A stretch of 64,000 bases of DNA from Hypericum androsaemum. Lineage: Eukaryota > Streptophyta > Magnoliopsida > Malpighiales > Hypericaceae. Shown here in pieces: positions 34,317 to 45,192 of the stretch. Location: contig OZ023183.1 of NCBI GenBank assembly GCA_963995505.1, positions 13,202,671-13,266,670 of the forward strand, written 5' to 3'. Numbering within the stretch: position 1 is the first letter of the stretch; the number at the start of each line of letters is the position of its first letter. The notes under the pieces are model-generated. The model worked only from the letters and a program-made list of their open reading frames with translations, was not told the DNA's origin and did not search any database. The translations under genes and the position numbers were made by a program.

Positions 34317-35519
34317 CAATCCGAACCAAATTCATGACCATGCATTGTTTATCAGAGGTGTTAAGACCCTTTGCAATTCCAAAATAAGCAATTCATGATA
34401 TTTCCTTGAATACCTTCAGCAAGTGAAGACTCAACTGACAACGCACTCGAGGAAGTAGGCAAAATATCATCCATTAAGGAAAAGATCGAGCACGAAATAG
34501 TTTGATTGATGCCAGTAGAGATAAGAACAGTAGTGGTATCACCTCGATCCTCGCCATCTTCCACAAGCACCAGCGACCCCAACAGTGCAACCAAAGCATC
34601 AAAGAATTCTTCACATAAAGCGTGAAGAGGAACCCCGTTGCATTCAAGCCAAGCAAATCTTTGAGTCAGAACAAAAGCGGAAGTCCAATCCGTGACCATA
34701 GAGAAAAGAGGGCTCAGCTTCAAAGAGGCAATGGCTTTCTCTTCAAGATTGGGGAAGGTTAATAGCACCTTCCTTCCTTCCTTCCAACAAGTGGCCTAGC
34801 CGAAGAGACTATTATGTTCAAATCATTGGGTATCGTGCAGAGATAGAACTTGTTTAACAAGGGCAACCGTCAAGATCAAACTTCTGATAGACCGCTCATT
34901 CATCGGAGGGCGGAGTGAAGGAGATAGAAGCCATGACCAGAACTGCAGCTAAGCCCTCGTGAGATTTACCAAGAGCCGCAACATAAGAATCAGTCGGACG
35001 AGAAGCAGAGGAGCTCTTTGCCTGAAAACCATTTTTGGCCACTTTCTCAGAATAAATCAGAGCTTTCCCGGGGTTATTGGACGGTCGCACAAAACGAGCA
35101 ACATCCACCAAAATCTTTCTTTGACCAACCTGGAGACAATGAGCCTCTCTGAAAATCTCAGCATGATCAACGTTCTTCGGGATACGAATAAAACCGGACC
35201 TAGAATTTCTCTTTGAAAGCTTCTCCGGAACATAAGCATCAGTCACCCTACAATACTTCAGATCTTCCGCCCGCCATTGATTTGGAAGGAAATCCGCCAA
35301 TGGAGTGGTCAAGTTGGGGTTAGGAGCCGTAAAGAAGGAAGGGTCGGAGGTAGGAAAGAAGGGGAGAATTGAGAGGAATTGGGGAGGGCTTGATGGGTAG
35401 GAAGGAAGGAAGGAAGTGGGAGGAAGCAGGTACGGGGGAAGAAGGGACAGAGGGAACGTCGAACGGTGAAAAATCAGCGTGACGGAACTAAGGTTAACCT
35501 GGGGCTCATCGTAGCCAAG

Positions 35520-36000
35520 GGGTAGAGAGAGGGCATTTTTTTATTAATAAAGATTGGAGAGTTCTCGTATAATTTGTTGATTTAAAGTTTGATAAAAATT
35601 ATGCTTTCAATCTTAAAGCAATATGAGATTTTTATATCTTGCATTTTAAAACTGAATGATTTGATGTTTAATGTTTGGACTAATCCAAAATTATGTGGAT
35701 TATATTAAATATTATGTCAAAAATATGTATTTCCTCTATTTTCCCCACTTTGGAATCATTCATAATTTATTTTATTTTATTTTTTTACATATTACGGATG
35801 AATTCAAAAATTCAAATCGAATTCGTTAGTTCGACTAATTTTAGAAATTTTGAACCGTATCTAATTCATCTACAGACGAATTCGAATCAAAATTTTGACG
35901 AATCAAATTAATTTTTTGATGAATCAAATTCTAACAATGATCACGTCTACCTACGGCCGTGGATAACCCTAGCAACACTCTGAAGCTATTGTCCGCGTTA
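35520..36000. other. AT-rich right subterminal region of the 7.1 kb unit
   Basis: Contains GAATTCGAAT-type runs (about 35795-35949) mirrored at 28840-28965. No gene. Confidence 0.55.
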
Positions 36001-36185
36001 CTCTACATCCATCCTAGTAGCAGACAAAATCAAATCACCAAGTGCTCACATCCATAGGAGATCCTCCTGCCAATTAAACATAGCACCCACATCCGCTTTG
36101 AAACTAGCGCCCCAATGAGAGCCACCATTGAGTTCGACTCCAGCTTAAAGTTGTCAAAAGTTCTCTTGTTCTTTGCAATCCAAAT

Positions 36186-36315
36186 TTTTTTTGGTAAAAA
36201 TAAATTTAGGTGGGTTGACCTAAATCTCCAAGATATTGACGGTATTAGGATTCGATCCCTCCCAACTCAAGCTTAAGAGCGGACCCGTTTTCATCTAGCC
36301 ACACTTGCGTTGGTA
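36186..36315 (-). mobile_element. SINE in LINE-2
   Basis: A 130 bp insert in minus orientation (T run at its left edge) with a perfect 15 bp duplication, CTTTGCAATCCAAAT, at 36171-36185 and 36316-36330. On the minus strand it shows an A box-like TGGCTAGATG, a B box GGGATCGAATCC and a 3' end TTTATTTTTACCAAAAAAAA. Confidence 0.88.
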
Positions 36316-38958
36316 CTTTGCAATCCAAATTGCCCACACCTGTGACAAACACAATTCTCCAAAGCGACAGAAGATGTGAGCTAAATTTCAAATGCATAGC
36401 TCTAACACAAAGCTCTCGGAAACTTCACATGTCGGAAACTTAATACAAAAAAAACTAAAAATGCATATACAAATACCACCTTTGCTAAAGAGAAGGAAGC
36501 CAATATATGGTTAATACATTCTTCCTCCGAAAAACATAATGCGCGTAAGGAGGGACTAATAAAACATCAACGCCTTAATAGATCAAGGGTAGGCAACCTA
36601 CCATGCACTGCCCGCCAAATAGTAACTGAGCATCGAGGTGAAATAAATCGAGTCCATATCCATGTCTCCCTACTCAAACTGTGGGAAAAAAGATCAAAGA
36701 TGTAGATATACCGCCTTTGACGTTACCTTACCATCTGAGGCATGAGTCCAAATAGTCTTATCACTGTCCACCGGGCCAACCCGATAAGATAAAATATCAC
36801 TATGTCTGTGTGTCGATCAAAGAAATTGTGATGTATCTGCCATTTCCCATTGTTCAAGAATTCTATAACTGTCTACTCAAAATGATGTCTTAGATGCGCT
36901 GGAATCTCCAGTCAATCTGCAATGATATATCCCAACCAATTGTCTAGCCAGAAACGCGCTGACAAATTTGAACCAACAAATGCATTGAAGAATCATGGAG
37001 AAAAAAAAAAGACTTCAAATCCTTCCATATATATGACAACACGTAAGGCCAAAGATTATCCTTTCCCTGGCGAAAGAATATGCTCCTGAACACATGATAA
37101 TAAGAAGCCTCGTGATGTTGGAAAATCGTGTTATTTCAAAAGTTTTATTTAATTCAAAATAAACTATGAGCAATTAAAATTGTGGTATTTTTCTGTTAGA
37201 GAATAATAGAGTGCGGCTAAGATATCGCTGCAATTGTGAGATATTGTTAGTCATGGTTTGGTTAGTTGAAAAATCCTCTCCAGGAGGAAGTGGTTGCGAG
37301 AATTGCTTGGCAATTTTGATTAAATCAAACATCTTATTTAATTAATTCAATTTTTTAACAATTCCCCCACTATATATATATATAGCCATAGTTGGCTTGA
37401 GACATAGTAAAGAGATGTGAAAAATCCTCTTAACTTGCCTTTTTTCATGTTATGTTCTATAATTTCTAAATTCTTGTTAGTTCTTGGCACCTGAGTCATC
37501 ATACTCGGAATGATCTGTTTAATGCTGGGGGTCTATACCTACGGCTGAAATAGTCCTAAGTATAGTGTCCCTTGACACGACTCAGATCAAAATTTGGTTC
37601 ATATTTCTACTAAAATTTCCAATTTATCCAACAATCTTAGGACTATCTGTTGGAAAATTTAGCGAGATAGGCAAACACTTGGTATCCATGATTGCAAGCG
37701 AATAAACTTGATGTGCTGGTTGACCTAGATGCAGGGGAGAGGCGTACTGACCCATTCAAGAATCGATATCGGATTCATGGCGTTATACGGTATCAATTTA
37801 CTTTTGTTTGCCTTCCTTTGTACTCTCCTGGGACCAAGGTGCGTCGCTTTTACGTTAATTTTTTGCATATGAATTCAAGAAAGATCTGTGCCCTTTGGAA
37901 ATTTCATTTGCTTACAAACGATTTTACATGCGTTGGTTTCATTTCCTTGAGGATTTATAAGTCAGAGGTTACACTATTGAGATGGTCATAATTGTGCTGG
38001 GTTTACTGTCATAATTGAATGCCCTTTGGTTTTAGGTTGTTTCATCTGTAATTTACGTTTTAGGGGAGATTGTGCATGGTTTACACATCTCATATAATTA
38101 TGCGGTAAAACCATATCTGAAGCATGTAAATCGTGGGCTAAGCATGGGAAAAGAGATATTGGATATCTCATGCTGCGGTAAAGGTTTAATTTTTGCCAAA
38201 GTAAATAAAAGCCTACTGAAAAAAAAGGTCATAATTGTTTGTTTCTTTTAAAAAATATATTTATTTATGGTGATATTGATTATCGGATGTGTGACCTATA
38301 TATCTATAATTAAAAAGGGTACAGTAAAGAGCATGATTTAATATTGAATGAAGTTTAAATTCGTAATGATTTCTCCCGCAATATTTGTTAGTTTTGGTTT
38401 AGCCAAGGACATTACTTGGTGCTTATAAAGAGAAGGGATATGTTTTGTGTGTCGGTATCTATGCTATTGTTTATGATTTGGGAACCTGTGCTAGTGAAAT
38501 GGATAATACATCGCTAGTAGTTCTTTATTGAATGATTATTAGCATTTTATTAAATTCGGATGGTATGCTGGAGATATAATACATATTTTTTGTTAATGAC
38601 TTATAGTTAATTGTCATTTAACTAATTTGTGTTGTTGAAATTGGTTAGATCGTGAACTTATTATTATTATTAAACATAGATTTTATCTATGTTAACCTTA
38701 ATTGAGTATTGAGATGATATGAACAAATAAAATTTATATGTTAACCTTAATTAGATATCACGGGAATAAATATCTCATGGATATCATATTGTTGATATAG
38801 CCGATTATTTTAGTATATCACTGGATTAAATTTATATGATTTTAGTGTATACCATACGATTGTTTTCCATTATATTTGTCAATTCCGGCTCACGGTTTTC
38901 TGAGTTCATCGAAAATTTATACAATTTTTAGTGTTCTATTGAAGTTTTAGGGTCCGTG

Positions 38959-39120
38959 GCTCCGGATTTTGGTAGCTTCAATATTCAGATCGATGGATAC
39001 TGTAAAGCCAAGAAGTTAGATAATGCAAGAAGGGTTATTGACGAGATGGAGCAGCAAGGGTTTAGCCCGGACGTGGTATCGTATATGTGTCCCGTCAATG
39101 CTTATATTGAGATGAATGAT
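38959..39120 (+). pseudogene. PPR protein fragment
   Basis: About one and a half pentatricopeptide motifs: PDFGSFNIQIDGYCKAKKLD, then RRVIDEMEQQGFSPDVVSY, close to the PPR consensus helix A/B spacing of 35 residues. PPR proteins bind organellar RNA; this piece is too short to act. It is followed directly by sequence leading to an AP-4 sigma-like fragment and sits within a decayed LTR element. Confidence 0.6.
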
Positions 39121-39257
39121 TTTCAGGTCAAGCCCCGGAGGCAGGAGCAGAATGCTTTGATGCTGCTACAAGCAGTAGAGGAGGATGTGAACTCGAGGAG
39201 GAGCAGGGAATATCCTTAGAGATGCCGATGATGGTGAGGCATAGGAACCTCAATGTG

Positions 39258-39365
39258 GATGCTGGCAACGATCAACAATGCTCGTTTGTGGAGCACCTAA
39301 ACTACATGGTCGTGTATAGGAGACACGCCTCACTGTTCTTCTTGGTCGGAGTCGATAACTCCTAG
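39258..39365 (+). pseudogene. AP-4 complex sigma subunit exon fragment
   Basis: Reads QQCSFVEHLNYMVVYRR, then HASLFFLVGVDN, which matches the strand-rich middle of the small (sigma) subunit of clathrin-adaptor complexes, best the plant AP-4 sigma as I recall it. The match ends at a GTGAGT at 39366, where the host gene would have a splice donor; the last codon before it is TAG. A retained splice donor suggests capture at the DNA level or from an unspliced transcript. AP-4 sorts cargo at the trans-Golgi network. The fragment itself is dead. Confidence 0.6.
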
Positions 39366-40520
39366 GTGAGTAATCTATTTATTATGTCGTGTCATATCCC
39401 GCTAATTACGAATGTTGTTTTGAGCTATTTTTTTGTTGTTGTGATCCTCCTTGGGTTAAAGGGGATGAAATGGGCCTCTGAGAAGGTTCCATTGGATGGT
39501 AATAACGACAACGATAACATGTTTGTGATTGAATGTCATGCTCATATGCAACTTCGATGATTGTGGCAGTTTTAGAGTTGTTCCGGACATTTACACAAGT
39601 TTACTGGGTTTTGTGATGATGTGAATTTGGTGTTGAGATTATTGATTGTTGTATTTTCTAACCGGTTGGTTTCGTCCTTTGTCGGTAACATTAGTGAATA
39701 ATGTCTATCGTTCATATCAGATGGTTGGAATTCATATCCTATGGGCAATGGGTTTGCTGGGACTTAGAGATTTGAAGGACAGTAATGTGGTGATCTTAGT
39801 TGGTTGAAATGGGTATTTTCGGGAGAAATGTGAATTTATGATTATTATAATAATGATTATTTTTGGAGAATGAAAAATGCATGTAAGCATGTGAAATCTT
39901 TTCATGAAGTTAGTTGATAGTCGATGGTTGATGTCATTAAACTAATTATGTTAATAACATATGTTAGATTGTGAAATAATCGATTGATAATTTATCTGTT
40001 ATAATTTCAATTTTAATTGAGATAACTTGGAAAGAATAATAAATTATATGTGAAATCTCATAATTGGACACGAGTGGTAAATTTAGCATAGCTAGAAGTT
40101 GAACTTGATGCTATAATCATTGTCTATTATATAAGTTGATTTTGACACATGATATATATATGCTTGATAAAATCAACGATTTGGTAGGTTTAAGATTGTT
40201 ATTTGAAAACTGTCAACTTTTAGTCGATGACTAGAAATAGTGGGGGGCTAAATATGTTCATTATTGGCAATTAAATTACTATAATATCTTTTGAGATTAA
40301 TTCTACATGGTGACCGTAATTGTGTCGAACTTTATAAAAAATAGAGAGTCACGTGATAATCACATTTGGAGAAAGTGAAGAATGAGTATATACTCATAAC
40401 CTCAATATTGTATATTGGGATGAGCGGAGATAATAAAATATTGAGAGATATCATATATTATGGTATCGAGTATTGTGAATATCTATTGTATCAAAAAATA
40501 CAATGATGTTGACTGAAATT
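39366..40520. other. AT-rich internal region, no gene seen
   Basis: Possible intron-derived or LTR-element internal sequence. No domain is recognisable. The same holds for 37640-38950, apart from a short open stretch at 37692-37991 without a known domain. Confidence 0.5.
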
Positions 40521-41758
40521 AACCTTGGTAGCAATGGTTAAGTGTTCACCATTGGAGGTGATGATGTTGTGTGGAAATTAACCTTGGTAGCAAGAACTAC
40601 TATGAAGTAATAAGCTCGTATAGCTCTAGAGTTGAATGGTGATAAACCCAAGTGGTTAAAATTTTGTATATTCCTTAGGAATTGAAATCGATATTTTAAA
40701 TGTCGATGTGTTGAGGTTACCGAATGGTAGCTAAATATAAGCTTTCAATGGTAAAAATCGATATATTCGATTAACAAATGATGAAATCAAGTAGTACTAC
40801 TATGAGATGAAATATTTCATTCAATTTGTAAAGTCATAATAGATTTGGCCAATCCTCTGACAGAATTCTTGTGTAAAAGGGTCACAAATGAAACATCGAG
40901 GGGAATAAGACTTAAGCCAATTGTTAGATTAACGGTGATGGCAATCCAACCTCTGTGATTGGAGATCCCATGAAGGAGGTTCATATGGGTAAACAACAAG
41001 TCACGAGTTAATCCCACTAGCACTAATTAGTCTCTTCCTATGGTGTATATGAAAGTGTTAGATTACACTGTAGAGGTTAAGCATTAAAACTTTTAATGAT
41101 TCTCATAGCCCTCAAGGGTGGTGTATAAAGTGCAATATACACTTGATGAGGTCACCTATATGAGTGTCGAGTGGGCCGCTTGCATGAGATTTTGGTTTAA
41201 TCTCTAAAGCACTCATGAACAACCAGCCATGCGCAGGGCCAAAAAGTACAAAACAGCGACAACAACAAGAATAGTAGGGGTGAAGTGTGATTTATAGGGT
41301 TCAGGTATACACCATAGTCTTCATGATTCATAAAAGTTCATTAACTTCATCTTGACACTGTATGCTTTCCCTATACGTCTAAGGACTGGTTCATAGTATG
41401 CGAGACACCAGTTCCGAAGCACTTACATCCAAGAGATTGATCTGGGAAGGAAGAAAAGTTTCTAAACTTTTGAAATAAGTAAGGGATTGTTGAAAAATTG
41501 TGTTATTTCAAAAGTTTTATTTAATTCAAAATAAACTATTATTACATTCGAAACCATTTCTCCATTGCGTAATAAACTATTTTTATTATGCTGTTATAAA
41601 CCATTTAATCAATGTGATATAAACCATGTTATCTTGACATGCACAGCCATTCATGTATTACAGGACAACCCATTTTATCATATGAGAACACTTTTCCCAT
41701 CATAACAGGTTATTTGACTATTTTGCTTATTTTTTGTAACTGTCTTTGTGTGAAGCCT

Positions 41759-41953
41759 ATGGACGAGTCGAACAGAGGTGGACTTGTTAATACTGATGAC
41801 GATAAGAAGAATGATCCAGACTATGCCCCTTCTCAGCTCATTGATTTCACTCCCAATGAGAACAACATGTGTCACTTCTTTGCAGCAGCGTCAGTCATTG
41901 GCCAAGATGCTGTTCGAATGGCAGATGGTCTGGACATGGAACTTGGTCATTGA
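41759..41953 (+). CDS. Short ORF of unknown origin
   Basis: An open frame of 64 codons starting MDESNRGGLVNTDDDKKND and ending at a TGA at 41951-41953. The composition is like real protein and the third-base use is not AT-extreme, unlike its surroundings, so it may be a captured exon. I recognise no family. It lies between the decayed LTR element and the LTR-like GC-rich region. Confidence 0.3.
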   Translation: MDESNRGGLVNTDDDKKNDPDYAPSQLIDFTPNENNMCHFFAAASVIGQDAVRMADGLDMELGH

Positions 41954-42239
41954 GATGACGGCAAGACCAATGTCCCTGGTCTGAATTCGGTCTGATCATA
42001 TCCAAGACCACTGTATATAGACCAATCTATATACATGATCATGTCCATGTATCCCATATATGTATTTCATAATTTGGAAGGTTAAGTACTTATCCATATA
42101 ACAGTAATTTGGAAGGTTAAGCCGAGCAAAAGCTCTATTTGCAAAGTTAAATGATTTTTTTAATACCATTTGGTACTTATTGAGGTACAAAAATAATTTC
42201 GGCATTGTCAACATATTTTGAGGTATCTGGTGTGATCTC

Positions 42240-44250
42240 AAAGTGACCGGGTGACCGGTGACCGATGTAGTCTCAAAGTGACCGATGGGCGGTATAGTCT
42301 CAAAGCGATCACTTTTGGCTTTGAGTTAGAAGAGATTGTCGATGGTCTCCCCTCCACTGAGTCCAATGATGGTCTTGCGTGGTCGAAATCGGTGACGATA
42401 GATCGCTTTGTTGTATTGTCCTTGGTTCACTTGGGCTTATTCCTTGGATGATAATGTCCTTCCGTGGTAAATTGGCCGTTACTTTAGACTCGTAAGTTAG
42501 AATAAGGAGATTCTTCTGGCTATAGAAAGGCGAGACATGTATCTACAACTTCGTTTTGAAGAGCCCTGCCTAATTCAGGTCAGAAGTGGGTCTAAACAAA
42601 GCATCAAATCCCGGTATTAGCTTGCTCGATGAGTTCTGACAGACTTTGGTAGATCCGTGGTAGATTTTGACTCGGATATTGGATTGAGCTGATTCTTTCG
42701 GATATGGAAAGGCAAGACAAAGATCTACAATTTTGTAGTTTATGACTTTTTCTGATTCGAAGCGGAAGGTTGTCAAAAGTCTATTTCAAATTGATCCCAC
42801 TCTGGACCGGTTCGGTTCGCTTCCCGCTTTGGTCTGCTTCCCGCTTCCAAGACCAAGGCGGGAGCCCGGTTCCGTCCGCTCCCCGCCAGCCTGGGTGATA
42901 CTCTTTGGTGAAATGCTCATAACTTTCTATCCAGAGCTCGGATTGAGACGATTCAAGTTACTGTACGAAGCCAAAATATAGATCTATGGCTTTGTAGTTT
43001 GTGATATCTTCGGATTCGGGGCGGAAGAAGGCCAAAAATGTAGGTCAAGGCGGGAGGACGTTTTAGTCCTCAAGACGGGAACCCAAATATACGCTTTGAT
43101 CTACAAGGTGGAAACCCGAACGTACGCTTTGACCTACAAGGCTGAAGCTTGGATGGTCACTTTGACCTTTGAGACAGGAGCCCAGATTGGACGCCTTCGC
43201 CCTCGAAGTGATATGTCCGGGTTAAGCCCTTCGGCCCTTGAAGGCGATATGTATGGGTTGAGCCCTTCGGCCCGTGAAATCGATATGTCTGGGTTGGGCA
43301 CTTCGGTCTGCGAGGTCGATATGTTCGGGTTGGACACTTCAGTCCGTGAAGTCGATATGTCCGCGTTGGACTTTAAGGCGATTGGCGGTAGGCCCTTACC
43401 GCTTTGGCTTGTGGGCGGTAGGCCCTTACCGCCTTGGCTTGTGGGTGGAAGGCTTGGCCCACCTTAGGGCTTATGGGCGGTAGTCTCAGCTCGCTTCAAG
43501 GGCCCCGGCGGAAGAACGAAGCCCGTTTCAGGGGCTCGGACGGAAGAATGAAGTCCACGTAGGAGGACCTGATGGGTTTGACAATCCCACTTTGAGAGCC
43601 CAGACGGGAAGACTATTTGGTCTATATAGGCGGAAGGTTTGGGCTTTTTTGAGTTCACTTCGGGCTTAAAGACGATAAGTTGTTTCAGCGTTGACGGGCT
43701 TAAGACGAGCTTTTGCGTGAAAGGTTTGAGAGGATCGGGTCGGTTTATATTTTCCTAAGTAGAGCCAGGATTTTCGAAATTCCAATAAGATTTTGGGATA
43801 CAATTGCTTGGTCGGCACGATCGGTATATTCCTAATCGGGGATGAGATCTGTTCATATGAGGAAGACGGTTTATATTTTTCTATTCTAAGCCAGGTTGAT
43901 TTAGAAACGAAATATTCACTCGGGACAGGATTTCTTGCACGAGAAGGATGGAGCTAGGTCAGGACGTGCTATATAAAAGGAGCTCGGGTACCGGAGAAAT
44001 CATCACCAACACATCAAACAGCACTATCGTTATGTATCTTTTTTCTTAGCTTAGCTTATAGTTATTTTTTTTCCCTCTCCCTTAGATCGAACGTCTAAGG
44101 TTTTTTAGCTCTTTTTTCACCCTCTCTTTTAGGCCGACCTTGGGACGACCAATCCGAATCTGTCTCGGGTAGTTTTGACGTTCTTGTACCCACTTTCTCC
44201 GCAACAGTACTGAAATACTCATTAGACTGACTAATCAAGTTTAAACCGAG
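42240..44250 (+). mobile_element. LTR-like GC-rich region with promoter and minisatellites
   Basis: About 2 kb with a sharp rise in GC. It contains three diverged ~230 bp repeats (around 42490, 42690 and 42930, each with GAC..AGATCTA and TTTGTAGTTTATGA-like cores), a ~39 bp minisatellite (43196-43378), a ~36 bp repeat (43380-43450), a TATA box TATATAAAAGGAGCTC (43970) and a downstream CT-rich stretch. This looks like a long solo LTR of a Ty3/gypsy-type element. I could not fix the ends, a target duplication or a primer site, so the class is inferred. Confidence 0.5.
43196..43450. repeat. Minisatellites of ~39 and ~36 bp
   Basis: Four to five copies of a unit with the core CGATATGTCCGGGTT and CCTTCGGCCC (43196-43378), then two full copies and a partial copy of GGCGGTAGGCCCTTACCGC (43384-43450). 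Copies differ at several positions. Confidence 0.8.
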
Positions 44251-44518
44251 TATAATTTTTAAAAATAATAAAACTTTTTCAATAAATATTTGACCCAACA
44301 AGAAAAAATCGAATCTTCTTTAGGAGAACCTTGGACTTGGGTATACCAACCTTTTGTGGAGAGATACTTGATCATACTTGCATGGTCCGTAGATGCTCTG
44401 TCATAGAACAACTTGTCTCCAAATTTATTTAACTTCAATATAAATTAGTCAATTTAATAGAGGTTAAAATAATAAGTTTAGACTTGTTTGGTGATTGACA
44501 ACTGTGGTCTAAAAAATT

Positions 44519-44678
44519 GAACTATATGACCGGAAAGAGCAGATGAGCAACTATATGACCGGAAAGAGCAGATGAGCTTCTTTTAGAAGCAAGAACCAAT
44601 GATGCACCAAAATCCTTCGAGGACATGAAAAGATTCAAAACACCGGTGACCATCTTCTTCTTCTTCTTCTTCTTCTTA
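44519..44678. repeat. Short tandem duplication and TTC microsatellite
   Basis: The 29 bp segment containing ACTATATGACCGGAAAGAGC occurs twice in a row (about 44519-44576). A (TTC)n tract lies at about 44651-44677. The ATAD5 gene starts 0.5 kb downstream. Confidence 0.75.
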
Positions 44679-45192
44679 CGGTTTCTTTAAAAAAGAACAT
44701 ATTGAGGGTCCGGGTTCTTTATTTGTTGCACAACAAACCACCAGGATTACAGGTTAAAATCCAAATATTAACCAATGGAATTTGACCGGTCAGAAACATT
44801 GACAAAATTCACGTTTATCATTAAAAAGAGTCTGATAATACTTGACTTTATAGGAGAGATTAAAAAAATCAAAATATTAAAATTAAACCCCAGGAACCTA
44901 ATAGTTTCAATAAAAAATTAATAGTTTCAAAAATAAACGCTCCCCACATTAAGAATTAATCCCAACTCCAACAGGTACCCAATCTCCCGCGGCAACGGGC
45001 GGATCCAAAGGCGGGAACCTAATTTCCCTCTCCCTCCGCTTCGCAAACTTCCCACCAAAAATAAGAGAGGGAAAAAATTCTGAAAAAAAAAATAAGAGAG
45101 GGAAAAGAAAAAAAGTAAAGAAGGTTCCCCAAATCCTTCTAAAACCCTAATTCCTCGATTCCGCCCCGGAACCAGGACAATCGCAGCTCGCA

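Larger units (their letters stand above)
29210..35520 (-). mobile_element. L1-type LINE (LINE-1), decayed
   Basis: A plant L1 read leftwards. ORF1 lies at about 35312-34365, with an RRM-like part (RSGFIRIPKNVDHAEIF, then VGQRKILVDVARFVR) and a plant L1-type QRFAWLECNGVPLHAL motif. ORF2 starts at MNCLFWNCKG near 34391. It contains endonuclease (LSLGDFNAV, then RFTWWSTRSASCIDGALVS and GKSDHNPLL), RT (GPDGFNFAFFRGCW, LEQSTFVERRQILDGVL, WQGDILSPYLF and the catalytic YIDD at about 31110-31125), and a zf-RVT domain (CPMCNEVMESSTHLLFHC). Frameshifts and stops occur throughout. It is interrupted by an LTR element at 33038 and a SINE at 30941. The 3' boundary is approximate. Confidence 0.85.
28821..35949. 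mobile_element. 7.1 kb TIR-bounded composite (hAT-like) carrying a LINE
   Basis: The left end TAGGCCTGACTATTGTTCTA and the right end (complement) TAGACGTGATCATTGTTAGA are inverted and lead into AT-rich GAATTCGAAT subterminal regions. The flanking 8 bp are TCTGCGGC (28813-28820) and CCTACGGC (35950-35957), identical except for two transitions, as an old hAT-type 8 bp duplication would be. Removing the unit joins LINE-2 sequence on both sides. Inside is a minus-strand L1, itself carrying an LTR element and a SINE. No transposase was found, so it would be non-autonomous. A chance pairing of two MITE ends is the alternative. Confidence 0.6.
27400..37115 (-). mobile_element. L1-type LINE relic (LINE-2), split by later insertions
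   Basis: Parts of an L1 ORF2 C-terminus read leftwards. A zf-RVT/linker region lies at 36000-37115 (for example IWTHASDGKVTSKAVY). An RNase H-like part lies at 28320-28815 (EVELVKTMMAVEAVV, then DVPWNLMSRWLHVLEMIKG). A 3' UTR-like stretch at 27450-27560 resembles that of LINE-1 at 29210-29300. The two coding parts are brought together when the 7.1 kb TIR unit (28821-35949) is taken out. A SINE (36186-36315) and an AT-rich MITE-like unit (27648-28308) also interrupt it. All frames are broken. The outer limits are approximate. Confidence 0.65.
37116..41539 (+). mobile_element. Decayed Copia-like LTR element containing gene fragments
   Basis: The 5' LTR is about 37116-37633 (TGTTGG...CCAACA). 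A 3' LTR start with about 50 bp of matching sequence follows a purine tract at 41480 (41488-41539) and is then lost. At 40530-40960 a degraded Copia RNase H C-terminus is visible (VFTIGGDDVVWK and a VKS...ANPLTE-like end). The internal region between holds almost no pol sequence but does carry PPR-like and AP-4 sigma-like fragments, so large parts were deleted or replaced. The right end and the TSD could not be placed. Confidence 0.65.

Noticed and set aside
43196..43450. CRISPR-like short repeat cluster
   Set aside because: The copies are contiguous minisatellite units with substitutions, without spacers or associated genes.
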